The notes beneath the pieces are model-generated. The model was not told where the DNA came from, did no database searches, and saw nothing but the letters and a program-made list of their open reading frames with translations. The position numbers and the translations under genes are program-made. Shown here in pieces: positions 1-9,029 of a stretch of 21,638 nt of DNA. This DNA is from Bacteroidota bacterium. Lineage in GTDB: Bacteria; Bacteroidota; Bacteroidia; B-17B0; B-17BO. The DNA is taken from contig JANXRU010000318.1 in assembly GCA_025356715.1 (NCBI GenBank), positions 1 to 21,638 on the forward strand, written 5' to 3'. The number at the start of each line of letters is the position of its first letter. The first letter of the stretch is position 1.

Positions 1-33
1 TATATAATATTGTATTAAGGCATGATATAAAAC

Positions 34-71
34 AAAAGCCCCCATTTGCGAAATCACAAATGGGGGCTTTT
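34..71 (-). terminator. Intrinsic terminator of trxA
   Basis: A perfect 15-bp stem (34-48 with 57-71) has a G+C core of CCCCC/GGGGG and an 8-nt loop. Read on the minus strand it is followed by TTTTGTTTT. It lies 20 bp past the trxA stop codon. This is the strongest hairpin in the window. Confidence 0.9.
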
Positions 72-91
72 AATGTTTGTAATTAAACTAA

Positions 92-409
92 TTACATGTG
101 TGTATCCAATTTACCAGCTAATATGTTTTTAGCAGCTACTCCTACGTGCTTTTCAACAACCTCCCCATTTTTAAAAAACAAAATAGTTGGTATATTTCTA
201 ATGCCGTATTTTGCAGAAATGCCCGAATTGTTATCTACATTTACTTTGCCTACTACTGCTTTGCCTTCGTAGTCTTTCGATAATTCTTCAACTACAGGAC
301 CTACCATACGACAAGGACCACACCATTCTGCCCAAAAATCTACTAATACTGGTTTGTCTGATTTTAATACTAACTCTTCAAAATTAGCGTCTGTTATTTC
401 TAATGCCAT
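92..409 (-). CDS. trxA: Thioredoxin
   Basis: This is a 105-residue single-domain cytosolic thioredoxin, the usual length for the family. It reduces protein disulfides with electrons from thioredoxin reductase. The active site WCGPC is at residues 29-33, inside the typical VDFWAEWCGPC context, and the conserved cis-proline of the substrate groove is Pro74 (in RNIPT). The start is the ATG at 409, which gives the normal MALEITDANFEE N-terminus with no signal peptide. A strong terminator follows directly. The gene upstream on the same strand is the PKD protein, 121 bp away; no terminator is visible between them, but the gap is large enough for an own promoter. Confidence 0.96.
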   Translation of the reverse strand: MALEITDANFEELVLKSDKPVLVDFWAEWCGPCRMVGPVVEELSKDYEGKAVVGKVNVDNNSGISAKYGIRNIPTILFFKNGEVVEKHVGVAAKNILAGKLDTHM

Positions 410-530
410 TGCTTTGTTTGTTTAAATTGTTATGTTATAAATTGATTGTGCTTTAATGAACTATGAAATTAATTATTTCCTACATACAAAGTCAATTGTT
501 AGGCCAAATAGTTTTCACGTCTTTTTGACA

Positions 531-3500
531 TTATTTTATCAAACTAACATGCCCAACTAAGTCATGGTGCTGTTTTAAAACATCTGTAACTTCAGCTTTC
601 CACACATATACATCTTCTTTAGTGGTTTCGAAATCGCCTTTACCATTAATGCTTCCATTCCATCCAATGTTAATATCATCACTTTCAAATACTAATACAC
701 CCCACCTATCGTATACTTGTAGTTTAAATTTGTCAATACCAACGCCAACTGCCTTAAATTCATCATTTAAGCCATTATGATTAGGTGTAAATGCATTTGG
801 AATATAAAAAGCATAGCCTGGTTTTATTTCTATTTGTTTAACGATGGAGTCTCGACAACCATAACTATTACTCACTTTCTGGATGATATAAATGGTTGTT
901 GCTACATCAGAGGTGAAAGTATGTGAAAAATTGGCAGTGTTTTTTGTAGTTCCATCACTAAAGACGTAGTGTACACTGTTTGCTCCTATTGATTTATCAG
1001 TAACCTCTATTAAAGGAGTTGTCATATCAACTTCGGTTGGCGTTACTATAAAATTGGCAATTGGTGCGGGATATACTATAACCAAGTTAGGTTGGGTCAC
1101 ACTTGCCACACAACCACTGTCAGACACTGCTTTTAAAGTAACATTATAGTTTCCTGAACTATAACAATGGGTTGGATTTTGAGAATAATCAGGAGAACTG
1201 ACATCGCCAAATATCCATTGATAAGTTACAATATTTCCGTTTCCGATGCTGCAATTATTAATAAAATTAACGCATAAACTTGGACAGCCAATTTTATGTT
1301 GTGCCGTAAAGTTTACTGCTGGCGTAGCATTTACATAAACCGATTTTAAAATGGTGTTGGTACAACCATACTGCGTTTGTACTTCTAATTTTACACCAAA
1401 GCTACCTGATTGCGCAAAGTTATAGGTAGGATTTTGCTGCACATTATCATAAATATTATCGCCATTCAAATCCCATAAATAGTTTGTAATAACGCCATCA
1501 GTACTTGTAGACAAATTTTGGAATACTGTTGAATTCGGCATACAAGTAGATGGAGCAGAATACATCGCTATAGGGTTATGATGTACAATTACAGGATTTG
1601 TATTTTGATTGCTGCAATTATTATTTGATATCGCTATTAACTTACATTGTGGAGTTCCGGCTATTGGATAAATATAACTGGGGTTCAACGTTGAATCATC
1701 AATAATATTATCATTCTCAAAATCCCATCTGTATTTAATAATGGTTCCCGAAGCAATATTACTTTGATTATTGAATTGAGTGGTTTGATTTAAACAAGCT
1801 GTAGTAGATTGAAATAAAATATTTGGTTTAGGATGTACAATGGCTGTTTGAAGAGATGTACTTGTGCAATTATGATTACTAACGGCTGTTAATTGTACAG
1901 TATACGTTCCAAAGGTTGAATACAAATGTTGTGTATTTGGTGAGTTAGACGAGGTTGCATCTCCAAATAACCATGTGTAATTTGTAATTATACCTGAGCT
2001 TATGGTTGATAAATTTGCAAAGACAACTGGTATTCCTGAGCATACTGGTTGTAATGAAAACTGTGTTGTAGGATTTGCATATACATTTACTATTTGAGTA
2101 ACGGCTTTCATGCAATTTAAATTACTAATGGCCACTAATTGAGTGGTGTAAGTGCCGCTTGTAGCAAATGTATTTAAAGTATTAATGCTCGTATTATCTG
2201 CAATACCATCATTTGTATAATCCCATATATAATTTGTAATACTGCCACTTGAAATGCTTGACGTGTTATTATAAATTGTGGGGTTGCCTTGACAAATGTT
2301 ATTAGAACTAAATGTAACGTTTGGTAATGGATTAACGGTTACTACTTGGGATACGGAATTAGAACAATTACTGGTAGTATTAATGTTAAGTGTAACGGTA
2401 TAACTACCTGCTGTTAAATATTGGTGAGAAGGCTGGTTAAGAGAGGAAACAGAGCCATCACCAAAATTCCAATTAGTGGTGTTAATAGTGCCAAAACTAA
2501 CAGATGAATTGTTTGTAAAAGAGGTTGTTGCATTTGCACATACCGAATTAGCTGTAAAATAAGCCGTTGGCAAGGCATTGATAGTTACAGGTAGTAACGT
2601 AGTATCCTTACACCCCATATTTGTTGTACATATTAATTGTACCGAAAATGTTCCTGTGCTTGAATAATTATTAAAAGCATTCGTATTTACAGATGTATTT
2701 CCGTCCCCAAAATTCCACTGAGATGTTGTAATACTTCCAACACTTACTGTGCTATTATTATTAAATGAAACGGGTTGAGAGCAAGTGGATGTTTGGCTGG
2801 GTGTAAATAATACAACTGGTTTTGGAAAACTAATTAACGTGTAAGTGAGCGTTGGTCCAGGGCAACCAGTTATCGTTGTTAAGTTTAATGTATATATGCC
2901 TTCTAGTCCTGTTGTAATTGTTTGACCAGTTGCGGAATTACTATTTGGTAAAGTCCAGTTATAAGTAGCAAACCCAGCGGGGGCTTGAAGTTGTATCGCA
3001 GAGCCTTGGCATAAACTAGCAGTTTGAGTGATGTTGAAGTTAGAACAACTACCATCAATATAAGCGTAAGCAAAATGTCCTCCTAGTGCGCAATCATAAG
3101 TAGTAAAACGAATCGTTACATTTTGACCAATAAAATTGGTTAAATCAACACTAACACTTGTCCAAGGTTTATAAATGACACTAGCGCAGTTAATCGATGA
3201 TAAAAAGCCAGGTATGTTTTGTCCGGCAGCTACATTATAGAATGTACAAGGGATTTGAACATTATTAGAATCTAGCATTTCAATTTGAAAGCTTGGCTGA
3301 TCTGCTAAAGCATGTCCTGGATCTTGAAACACAACAGCATATTTATATGTAAAATTGGCATTTGCAGATGTCACATTAAATGTTTGTTCCAATCTATCTG
3401 CAATTCCCCCAACATTACTATCTCCAAGCTTTACCGAGTATAGTCCGCCAGAATCTACTGTTGGAAATCCTCCACAAGCGTCAAATCCAAGCCCACTTGT

Positions 3501-3881
3501 AATAACTTGTGCGCCACCAGCAGTTAAACAACACCCTACAGGATTGTATAATGGGTTATATCCTGCTGATGTAGTCCATCCATTCAATGTCCCATTTTCG
3601 AAATCAATGTTGGTGCAGGCTTGTTGGGGTGTATTTAATTGATTGGGGTTTCTTTGAGAAGAAACGAAATAGAGATTATGAATATAATCACGTTTTTGAG
3701 CATTTATATACTCAGGTAATTCATTTGTATTACTGCGGTTTTGAAAGTAAAAGTTAGTCCATAGCGTTTGATTAAAATTTTCCAAACTATCAATCGTATA
3801 AGATGAATTGTTGGTTTGCGCTTTTGCCGCTATAGATAATAGTGCGGCAAGCACAACTGAGTTGTAAGTAATTGTTTTCAT
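531..3881 (-). CDS. Secreted PKD-repeat protein with gliding/T9SS type B C-terminal domain
   Basis: This 1116-residue protein is probably a secreted or surface-anchored adhesin-like product. Residues 1-22 form a signal peptide ending AKAQ. Residues about 88-280 form a cysteine-rich region (starting NIDFENGTLNGW) that resembles a carbohydrate-binding or MAM-like jelly-roll module; that assignment is weak. A further Ig-like stretch spans about 284-350. Eight PKD-like repeats follow with a period of 82-86 residues; their W-x-FGDG-type motifs are near residues 389, 471, 553, 637, 719, 803, 889 and 973. Some are degenerate (WDYTNDG, WDLNGDN). Residues about 1020-1116 (IPNAFTPNHNGLNDEF, YDRWGVLVFES, GWNG, Y-WK) match the gliding motility-associated C-terminal domain that directs export by the type IX secretion system. 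No catalytic domain is seen. Its ligand cannot be inferred. Confidence 0.92.
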   Translation of the reverse strand: MKTITYNSVVLAALLSIAAKAQTNNSSYTIDSLENFNQTLWTNFYFQNRSNTNELPEYINAQKRDYIHNLYFVSSQRNPNQLNTPQQACTNIDFENGTLNGWTTSAGYNPLYNPVGCCLTAGGAQVITSGLGFDACGGFPTVDSGGLYSVKLGDSNVGGIADRLEQTFNVTSANANFTYKYAVVFQDPGHALADQPSFQIEMLDSNNVQIPCTFYNVAAGQNIPGFLSSINCASVIYKPWTSVSVDLTNFIGQNVTIRFTTYDCALGGHFAYAYIDGSCSNFNITQTASLCQGSAIQLQAPAGFATYNWTLPNSNSATGQTITTGLEGIYTLNLTTITGCPGPTLTYTLISFPKPVVLFTPSQTSTCSQPVSFNNNSTVSVGSITTSQWNFGDGNTSVNTNAFNNYSSTGTFSVQLICTTNMGCKDTTLLPVTINALPTAYFTANSVCANATTSFTNNSSVSFGTINTTNWNFGDGSVSSLNQPSHQYLTAGSYTVTLNINTTSNCSNSVSQVVTVNPLPNVTFSSNNICQGNPTIYNNTSSISSGSITNYIWDYTNDGIADNTSINTLNTFATSGTYTTQLVAISNLNCMKAVTQIVNVYANPTTQFSLQPVCSGIPVVFANLSTISSGIITNYTWLFGDATSSNSPNTQHLYSTFGTYTVQLTAVSNHNCTSTSLQTAIVHPKPNILFQSTTACLNQTTQFNNQSNIASGTIIKYRWDFENDNIIDDSTLNPSYIYPIAGTPQCKLIAISNNNCSNQNTNPVIVHHNPIAMYSAPSTCMPNSTVFQNLSTSTDGVITNYLWDLNGDNIYDNVQQNPTYNFAQSGSFGVKLEVQTQYGCTNTILKSVYVNATPAVNFTAQHKIGCPSLCVNFINNCSIGNGNIVTYQWIFGDVSSPDYSQNPTHCYSSGNYNVTLKAVSDSGCVASVTQPNLVIVYPAPIANFIVTPTEVDMTTPLIEVTDKSIGANSVHYVFSDGTTKNTANFSHTFTSDVATTIYIIQKVSNSYGCRDSIVKQIEIKPGYAFYIPNAFTPNHNGLNDEFKAVGVGIDKFKLQVYDRWGVLVFESDDINIGWNGSINGKGDFETTKEDVYVWKAEVTDVLKQHHDLVGHVSLIK

Positions 3882-4131
3882 TGTGGGAATGTTTTGAAGA
3901 GTTAATAAATGATTTCATGTGTGTTTTTGAATTTTAGTTTTTAAAAAATAGTTGAATTTGATTTGTAAACTTCTTTACTAGCCCTGTTTATATAGGATTT
4001 AAAACGATGGGTGTTTAGTGGTGAGTTTGTTTTTATGGTTGTACGTTAATAATTTCCAAAAGTTTTAGTTTTAATAAGGAATTTTCAATCTATTTATAAC
4101 TTTATGGGTTTAGTACATTTAATTTTTAATA

Positions 4132-4161
4132 TTGTCATACAAGAGTTTTTTGATATATTAG
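4132..4161 (+). promoter_or_regulatory. Predicted Bacteroidota promoter for the DUF4190-like gene
   Basis: A -33 TTG (4132-4134) is separated by 19 bp from TATATTAG (4154-4161), one mismatch from the TAnnTTTG -7 element. Transcription would start near 4168, a few bases before the ATG at 4177. It lies in the 295-bp divergent region 3882-4176, where I see nothing else clear. No matching promoter for the PKD gene on the other strand could be identified. Confidence 0.5.
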
Positions 4162-4176
4162 CTAAAAATTAAAATT

Positions 4177-4569
4177 ATGGAAGAAAATAATACATCAAAC
4201 CAAGCGCCTAATCAAGGTCAGCAAGTAAATCAACAATTTAACAATCAGTTTGGGCAAGTGCCTCTTCCAAATGCAACAGCCGTTTTAGTTTTAGGAATTT
4301 GCTCAATTGTTCTTTGTGCATGTGCTGGAATTGTGGGTTTAATTTGTGGCATCATTGCATTAGTATTGGCAAGTAAAGCGACCGCACAGTATAACGAAAA
4401 CCCTAGTAATTACACCACATCATCTTTTGGTAATTTAAAAGGAGGAAAAATTTGCGCAATTATTGGCACTATATTATCGGCCTTATATTTTATATATTAC
4501 ATCGTTATCATTGTATTTGTTGGCGCTTCATTAAGCCACATGCCTTGGGATAAAATGATGGGACATTAA
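4177..4569 (+). CDS. Small DUF4190 / CCC-motif-like membrane protein
   Basis: This 130-residue protein has a Gln/Asn-rich soluble N-terminus (residues 1-30), then PNATAVLVLGICSIVLCACAG. A glycine-rich pair of membrane segments spans about 34-66 (GIVGLICGIIALVLASK), and a third spans about 92-117. This order (PNATAVLVLGI, ALVLASKA, YNENP, GNLKGGKICAIIG) matches the Bacteroidota CCC-motif or DUF4190-type membrane proteins, although the cysteine cluster here reads CACAG instead of CCC. The biochemical function of the family is unknown to me. A predicted promoter lies directly upstream and a terminator directly downstream, so it is probably a single-gene unit. Confidence 0.8.
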   Translation: MEENNTSNQAPNQGQQVNQQFNNQFGQVPLPNATAVLVLGICSIVLCACAGIVGLICGIIALVLASKATAQYNENPSNYTTSSFGNLKGGKICAIIGTILSALYFIYYIVIIVFVGASLSHMPWDKMMGH

Positions 4570-4590
4570 TTATTTGTAATTCTTAGATTA

Positions 4591-4622
4591 AAATGCCTCC
4601 AAATTATAGGAGGCATTTTTGT
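4591..4622 (+). terminator. Intrinsic terminator after the DUF4190-like gene
   Basis: A 10-bp perfect stem (4591-4600 with 4609-4618, core TGCCTCC/GGAGGCA) with an 8-nt loop is followed by TTTG. It covers the TTG at 4619, which argues against that codon as the start of the next gene. Confidence 0.85.
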
Positions 4623-4633
4623 TTTACATACTC

Positions 4634-4930
4634 ATGATACATTGGCTGGAACATCATTTATTTACCTGTTATTTTAAATCTCATTTTGGGATGGATTGTC
4701 CAGGCTGTGGAACTCAACGCGCACTTATTGCATTGTTAAAAGGAAATTTAATGGAATCATTACGTTATCATGCTGCATTAATTCCTTTTATGGTAACTAT
4801 TATTGTGTTGATTATTCAATTGATGACGAAGAAAGATAATGGAGGTAAATGGGTTATGTGGTGTTTTATTGTTACGAGTGCCATTACTCTTATTCAATAT
4901 ATCATTCATCAAATGATTTTGTTTTATTAA
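4634..4930 (+). CDS. DUF2752 family membrane protein
   Basis: This 98-residue protein starts at ATG 4634; the in-frame TTG at 4619 lies in the terminator hairpin and is unlikely. The DUF2752 signature is present: FGMDCPGCGTQRAL at about residues 18-31, with two cysteines in CPGCG, then a short loop ending in YHAALIPF and two further membrane segments (about 51-68 and 74-95). Members are small integral membrane proteins of unknown function. It precedes the glycosyltransferase by 57 bp on the same strand and may be co-transcribed with it. No separate promoter matching the Bacteroidota consensus is visible. Confidence 0.82.
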   Translation: MIHWLEHHLFTCYFKSHFGMDCPGCGTQRALIALLKGNLMESLRYHAALIPFMVTIIVLIIQLMTKKDNGGKWVMWCFIVTSAITLIQYIIHQMILFY

Positions 4931-4987
4931 ATCCAGTAATACAACTCTATTTTACACTATTTTATTTAAATTTACGGATACAATTTA

Positions 4988-6154
4988 TTGATTCTGCAAC
5001 CTACCCCTCATATACTTTTTATTTGTTCATGGTATCCCCATATAGATAATCCCACAAATGGAATTTTTATTAAACGCCATGCCGAGTGCGTTGCTTTAAC
5101 TCATAAAGTAACGGTAGCGTTTGCTAAATCAAGCTCTTTGGTTGAAAAAGAAACGTTAACGGTTTCTGAAACAGGAAATTTAACCGAAATAATTTTGTTG
5201 TACCCGAAAATCCAGCTTGGAATACCACTCGTAAAAGATTATCTAAAGATGGCTAGGTATAGTCGATATATTTTAAAGTGTGTAAACATAGCCCATGAAA
5301 AACAAGTCATTGATATCATTCACTTAAATACTATTTTTCCAGCTTGTATACCAACCTTAAGCGTGATTAAAAAATTAAAATGCCCCTTGTTTATTACCGA
5401 GCACTGGACAGGTTATTCGCCAGAAGATGGCAATTATCGTGGTTTTATCATAAAACATTATACCAATAAAATTATTGAGAAAGCACATGCGATTACTACT
5501 GTAAGCGATTATTTAAAAAAAATGATGGAGGCTCATCAATTGCATGGTAATTATATAATCATACCGAATGTAATTGATACTAATTTATTTATTCCCGCTA
5601 ATCAAACAACAACGGATGTTACAAGTTTTATACATATATCATCCTTAGATGATGGGCAAAAAAACGTATCAGGTATTATTTCTTCATTTGCATCTGCTCT
5701 TAAGAAAAACAAGTTGTTGCATTTGACAATTGTTGGGGAGGCTAGTAGCAAAGAAATATTACATGCATTGGTTTTAAAATTACGATTAGATACGTATGTG
5801 ACTTTTGTTGGTCGTTTATTTGGGAATGATTTAGTGCAAGAAATAAACAAGAATGATGCGTTGGTTATGTTTAGTAATTATGAAACATTTTGCTTGGTAA
5901 TACCAGAATGTTTTGCCTGCGGTAAGCCTGTTATTACAAGTCGTGTTGGGGGAGTTTTAGATTATATGAAGCCAGAATTAGGAATGCTAATTGATTCTAA
6001 AAATGAATTACAATTAACAGAATCCTTTCTTACATTTGCCCAAACTAAACAAAATTATAATTCGGAAATTATCAGAACATTTGCAGTTACGCATTTTAGC
6101 AAGCAAGTTATCAATAAAAAATTAACAGCTTTATATCAATTAGCACTTGCTTAA
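4988..6154 (+). CDS. Family 4 glycosyltransferase (GT-B fold)
   Basis: This 388-residue cytoplasmic or membrane-associated retaining glycosyltransferase probably adds a sugar from a nucleotide donor to a surface polysaccharide or lipid-linked glycan. The N-terminal acceptor domain begins PHILFICSWYPHIDNPTNGIF, typical of this family, and has ITEHW at 136-140 and TVSDYLKK at 171-178. The C-terminal donor domain has IIPNVID at 191-197, the E-x7-E motif (Glu299 to Glu307 in ETFCLVIPE) and CGKPVITSRVGG at 311-322. The only sensible start is TTG 4988, because an in-frame stop lies at 4967. The 3' end overlaps the flippase gene by 8 nt, so translation is probably coupled. The sugar and acceptor cannot be inferred. 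Confidence 0.92.
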   Translation: MILQPTPHILFICSWYPHIDNPTNGIFIKRHAECVALTHKVTVAFAKSSSLVEKETLTVSETGNLTEIILLYPKIQLGIPLVKDYLKMARYSRYILKCVNIAHEKQVIDIIHLNTIFPACIPTLSVIKKLKCPLFITEHWTGYSPEDGNYRGFIIKHYTNKIIEKAHAITTVSDYLKKMMEAHQLHGNYIIIPNVIDTNLFIPANQTTTDVTSFIHISSLDDGQKNVSGIISSFASALKKNKLLHLTIVGEASSKEILHALVLKLRLDTYVTFVGRLFGNDLVQEINKNDALVMFSNYETFCLVIPECFACGKPVITSRVGGVLDYMKPELGMLIDSKNELQLTESFLTFAQTKQNYNSEIIRTFAVTHFSKQVINKKLTALYQLALA

Positions 6155-7385
6155 AAAAATAGCACATACACTGTTTTCTAAAGGTAGCGCAGCGTTTATC
6201 AACTTTGCTATTTTATTAATTACATCAAAAGTATTGGGTGGAGAAATTCGTGGAGAAATTTCGGTGTTTGTTTTAAATATTGCAATCATTCAAATAGTGA
6301 ACGAAATATATACTGGCTATACCTTGGTTCATTTCATTCCGAAATTTTCTTTCAAAAAATTATATCAATTTGGTTTCATCTGGGTTGTTATTTGCACTGC
6401 CTTTTTGAGCATACTTTTTTATCTATTTAAAATTAGAATGGGAGGTAATTGGTTTCATTTATTTTTTCTTTCGTTTATAGTTATTTTACATTCGTTTCAT
6501 TTGGTGTTTATTTTGGGTAAAGAAAAAATTAAACTTTATAATTGGTTAAGCTTCTCTCAACCCTTGATTTTATTGGTTAGTTTAATAGTGTTTATTTTTG
6601 TGTTACAGCAAAAATCGATTACGAGTTATATTATTTCTATGTATATTTCTTTTATTCCACCAGCAATAGCTTCTTCCATATATATATTTAAAGAATACAA
6701 ACACCCCATACAACAAGAATTATTTTTAGCCAAACAAATTTTTACAAGCGGATTTTATAATCAATTTGCAGCACTCACACACATGTTAAGTAATAGATAT
6801 AATTATTATTTATTGAGTACTAATTTAATCGTAGGAGTTTATTCTAGCGCTACGTCATTAATAGAGTCAGTGTGGTTAATTAGCGGAAGCGTAACGCCTA
6901 TTATTTTAACGCATGTAGCAAATTCTAAACAAAACGACGATAATAAACACATTACATTTGTATTGGCTAAGCTGTGTTTTTTATTAAGTTTATTTTGTGT
7001 GATAGTATTGTATTTTATACCCGATGCTTTTTTTGGATTCTTGTTAGGAAATGATTTTGCTGAAACAAAACATATTATGCTATTACTGTCACCCGGAATT
7101 TTATGCATGAGTTTTTCATCTATTATCGTTCATTATTATTCAGGCATTGGTCAAAATAAAACCATTGCAATAGCAAATTTGTGTGGCTTTTTAACAACCA
7201 TTAGTTTGGGTTATACTTTAGTCTCAAGTTATGGAGTATCAGGCGCTTGCTTTACATCAAGCATTTCCTTTTTTGTTACATCTTTAATTTTTTTAATCGT
7301 CTTTATGCGGAAGCATCAGTTTAATATCAAAGATTTATTTGAGTTAAGAAAAAACATTTATCTCATCAAAAATAATCAGAGCTAA
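6147..7385 (+). CDS. Polysaccharide flippase / O-antigen transporter-like membrane protein
   Basis: This 412-residue protein is hydrophobic along its whole length, with roughly 12 membrane segments, as in the MOP-superfamily Wzx/RfbX-type flippases. It probably moves lipid-linked oligosaccharides across the inner membrane. Supporting features are the N-terminal pattern LFSKGSAAFINFAILLITSKVLGGEIRGEISVF, and the late region FLLGNDF followed by YSGIGQNKTIAIANLCGF, which matches the FG-ag-..N..N motif of polysaccharide exporters. The start is TTG 6147: an in-frame stop at 6141 rules out anything further upstream. It overlaps the glycosyltransferase end by 8 nt and its TAA overlaps the next ATG by 1 nt. 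Both overlaps support a glycan-assembly operon. Confidence 0.87.
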   Translation: MLKKIAHTLFSKGSAAFINFAILLITSKVLGGEIRGEISVFVLNIAIIQIVNEIYTGYTLVHFIPKFSFKKLYQFGFIWVVICTAFLSILFYLFKIRMGGNWFHLFFLSFIVILHSFHLVFILGKEKIKLYNWLSFSQPLILLVSLIVFIFVLQQKSITSYIISMYISFIPPAIASSIYIFKEYKHPIQQELFLAKQIFTSGFYNQFAALTHMLSNRYNYYLLSTNLIVGVYSSATSLIESVWLISGSVTPIILTHVANSKQNDDNKHITFVLAKLCFLLSLFCVIVLYFIPDAFFGFLLGNDFAETKHIMLLLSPGILCMSFSSIIVHYYSGIGQNKTIAIANLCGFLTTISLGYTLVSSYGVSGACFTSSISFFVTSLIFLIVFMRKHQFNIKDLFELRKNIYLIKNNQS

Positions 7386-8191
7386 TGAAAATAATCAGAA
7401 AGACAGTTAAGGCCATTTTCGAAATCATTAAAAATCCATGGTTACTCAATACGATTTTGGATAATGATTTAGTTTGGAAAAACTACATACACAAGCATTA
7501 CAATAATAGTGATGGTTTGCCGGTTGTAGAAATTGATGAACTCATTCCGGATTTTAAAGCGACTTTAAATTGCTTTGCGGTATTAGAGGGCGGCTCTTTG
7601 CCCACTGATATAGCCCTACTACAAAACATAGTTAAGCGTTTTGAAAATGCATCTTATTTTGAAATTGGTACTTGGCGTGGTGAAAGCGTCACTAATGTTG
7701 CACCATACGCAAAAGAAGCGTATACATTAAGTTTATCAAAAAAAGAGTTACTCGCGTTTGGCTTTGATGAAGAGTATGCAGACTTACATGGCTATTTTTC
7801 AAAAAAGAATCCAAGTATTATTCATTTGCAAGGCAACTCTTTGACATACGATTTTGCTGGATTGAATAAAAAATTTGATGTTGTTTTTATAGATGGCGAC
7901 CATCATTATGAGTCGGTTAAAAAAGATACAGAACATGTTTTCCAACATTTAGTGCATGATAAATCTATTGTGATATGGCATGATTACGCGTACAATCCTG
8001 AAAAAGTGCGTCCTGAAGTATTTGCTGCCATTATGGATGGAACACCTAAGGATAAGCAAAAAAACGTATATCACGTGTCCAATTCTTTATGCGCAATATA
8101 TATTAATCAAAATTTCAAAACGCATACCCTACAAGATTATAATAAGCCAAATAAAGTGTTTGAAATAACGATTGAGAGTAAGAGATTATAA
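7385..8191 (+). CDS. Class I SAM-dependent methyltransferase (Methyltransf_24 type)
   Basis: This 268-residue protein has a Rossmann-fold methyltransferase domain at about residues 88-240. Motif I is FEIGTWRGES (92-101), where the glycine-rich loop binds S-adenosylmethionine. FDVVFIDGDHHYESVKKD (164-181) is the DGDH motif typical of cephalosporin-hydroxylase-like and surface-glycan methyltransferases, and WHDY is at 198-201. It has no signal peptide. The start ATG at 7385 overlaps the flippase stop codon by one base. It probably modifies a sugar of the glycan built by the upstream genes; the substrate is inferred only from context. The last 24 bp of its coding region are repeated at 9415-9438. 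Confidence 0.88.
   Translation: MKIIRKTVKAIFEIIKNPWLLNTILDNDLVWKNYIHKHYNNSDGLPVVEIDELIPDFKATLNCFAVLEGGSLPTDIALLQNIVKRFENASYFEIGTWRGESVTNVAPYAKEAYTLSLSKKELLAFGFDEEYADLHGYFSKKNPSIIHLQGNSLTYDFAGLNKKFDVVFIDGDHHYESVKKDTEHVFQHLVHDKSIVIWHDYAYNPEKVRPEVFAAIMDGTPKDKQKNVYHVSNSLCAIYINQNFKTHTLQDYNKPNKVFEITIESKRL
8162..8185 (+). repeat. Direct repeat, copy 1 (methyltransferase gene tail)
   Basis: These 24 bases, coding for the last residues of the methyltransferase (EITIESKR), recur exactly at 9415-9438 on the same strand. Confidence 0.85.
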
Positions 8192-8261
8192 GAGTGGTTA
8201 GCGAATTCAAGTTGTGCAACTATTGAATTAAAGAAATGGAATAGTCTGATATTAGTTAAAT

Positions 8262-8293
8262 AAAAAAATGAGGCAAATATGCCTCATTTTTTT
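8262..8293. terminator. Bidirectional terminator between convergent genes
   Basis: A 14-bp stem (8262-8275 with 8280-8293; core TGAGGCA/TGCCTCA) with a 4-nt loop is flanked by A7 on the left and T8 on the right. It can therefore terminate both the methyltransferase operon (plus) and the outer-membrane protein gene (minus), which converge here. Confidence 0.9.
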
Positions 8294-8333
8294 TATTTAA
8301 AAATAGTAGTATTTATTTTAGTAATGGTGCTGT

Positions 8334-9029
8334 TTAAAATTTAAAACTAAGCCCACCAGTAGCGTAAGATATACCGTATCCAAATTCGCCAAACAAGGCT
8401 ACATTTTTAACAAAATACCAACGTGCTCCTACAAACGCTGACAAAGATGGGTACGCTGACCCTTGATTTAATCTATAGTTATCAGCATAAGGATCAGGGT
8501 TATTCGTTTCGTAGTTATACGTTTGAATTCTTGCACCAATCATAACGCCTGCATAAATATCCGCTTTTTTAAAATTTAATACATTCCAATGATAAGCTGC
8601 TCTTGCCGCTATCATAAAGTTGTTCCAACTATTTCTGTAATAATAGTCATTGTTGTAACCATTTTTACCATAGTGATAATTATACGTAGAATTAGCTGTT
8701 TGGAAACCAAAATAAGCGCCTACTCCTAAATAACCAGGACCTAATTTTTTAGGAATAGCTTGTTCATAAGAGATACTAAATGCAGGACTTGATTGGTAAC
8801 CGTAACCATGACCACTATATCCAGAATAGTAATTGGCACCAAGACCAACTCCTAAATTAATGATGTGTGTTTTTTCATCAAAACATTTTGATCCGTCCTC
8901 ATCCATTGTTTTTGTTAATCTTTTTGTTGGAATCTCTCCATTATTATCAGAAAAATATCCCGCTTGCGCTTGTTGAGTTATCTGAATCATAAGAGCAAAT
9001 AATATACATGATTTCATTAAGTTTTTCAT
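8334..9029 (-). CDS. Outer-membrane beta-barrel-like protein
   Basis: This 231-residue protein has a signal peptide (residues 1-23, KSCILFALMIQITQQAQA, cut before Gly24). The mature part shows alternating aromatic and polar strands rich in Tyr, Gly and Asn: INLGVGLGANYYSGY, PAFSISYEQAIP, YLGVGAYFGFQTA, NFMIAARAAYHWN, ADIYAGVMIGARI, SAFVGARWYFV, VALFGEFGYGISYATGGLSFKF. It ends in phenylalanine, as outer-membrane barrels usually do. Roughly eight strands can be read, consistent with a small OmpW/OmpA-like or porin-family barrel. No periplasmic peptidoglycan-binding domain is present. It ends at the bidirectional terminator; upstream is a gene-poor stretch, so it is probably a single-gene unit. 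Confidence 0.85.
   Translation of the reverse strand: MKNLMKSCILFALMIQITQQAQAGYFSDNNGEIPTKRLTKTMDEDGSKCFDEKTHIINLGVGLGANYYSGYSGHGYGYQSSPAFSISYEQAIPKKLGPGYLGVGAYFGFQTANSTYNYHYGKNGYNNDYYYRNSWNNFMIAARAAYHWNVLNFKKADIYAGVMIGARIQTYNYETNNPDPYADNYRLNQGSAYPSLSAFVGARWYFVKNVALFGEFGYGISYATGGLSFKF

Noticed and set aside
3355..3642. Plus-strand reading frame inside the PKD gene
   Set aside because: It lies fully within a well supported minus-strand gene with signal peptide and domains, and has no domain of its own.
4619..4633. TTG 4619 as start of the DUF2752 gene
   Set aside because: The codon lies at the end of the terminator hairpin, so a transcript starting there would carry it only partly; ATG 4634 gives the normal family N-terminus.
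4849..5049. Plus-strand reading frame overlapping the DUF2752 and glycosyltransferase ends
   Set aside because: Wrong frame over two supported genes and no recognisable domain.
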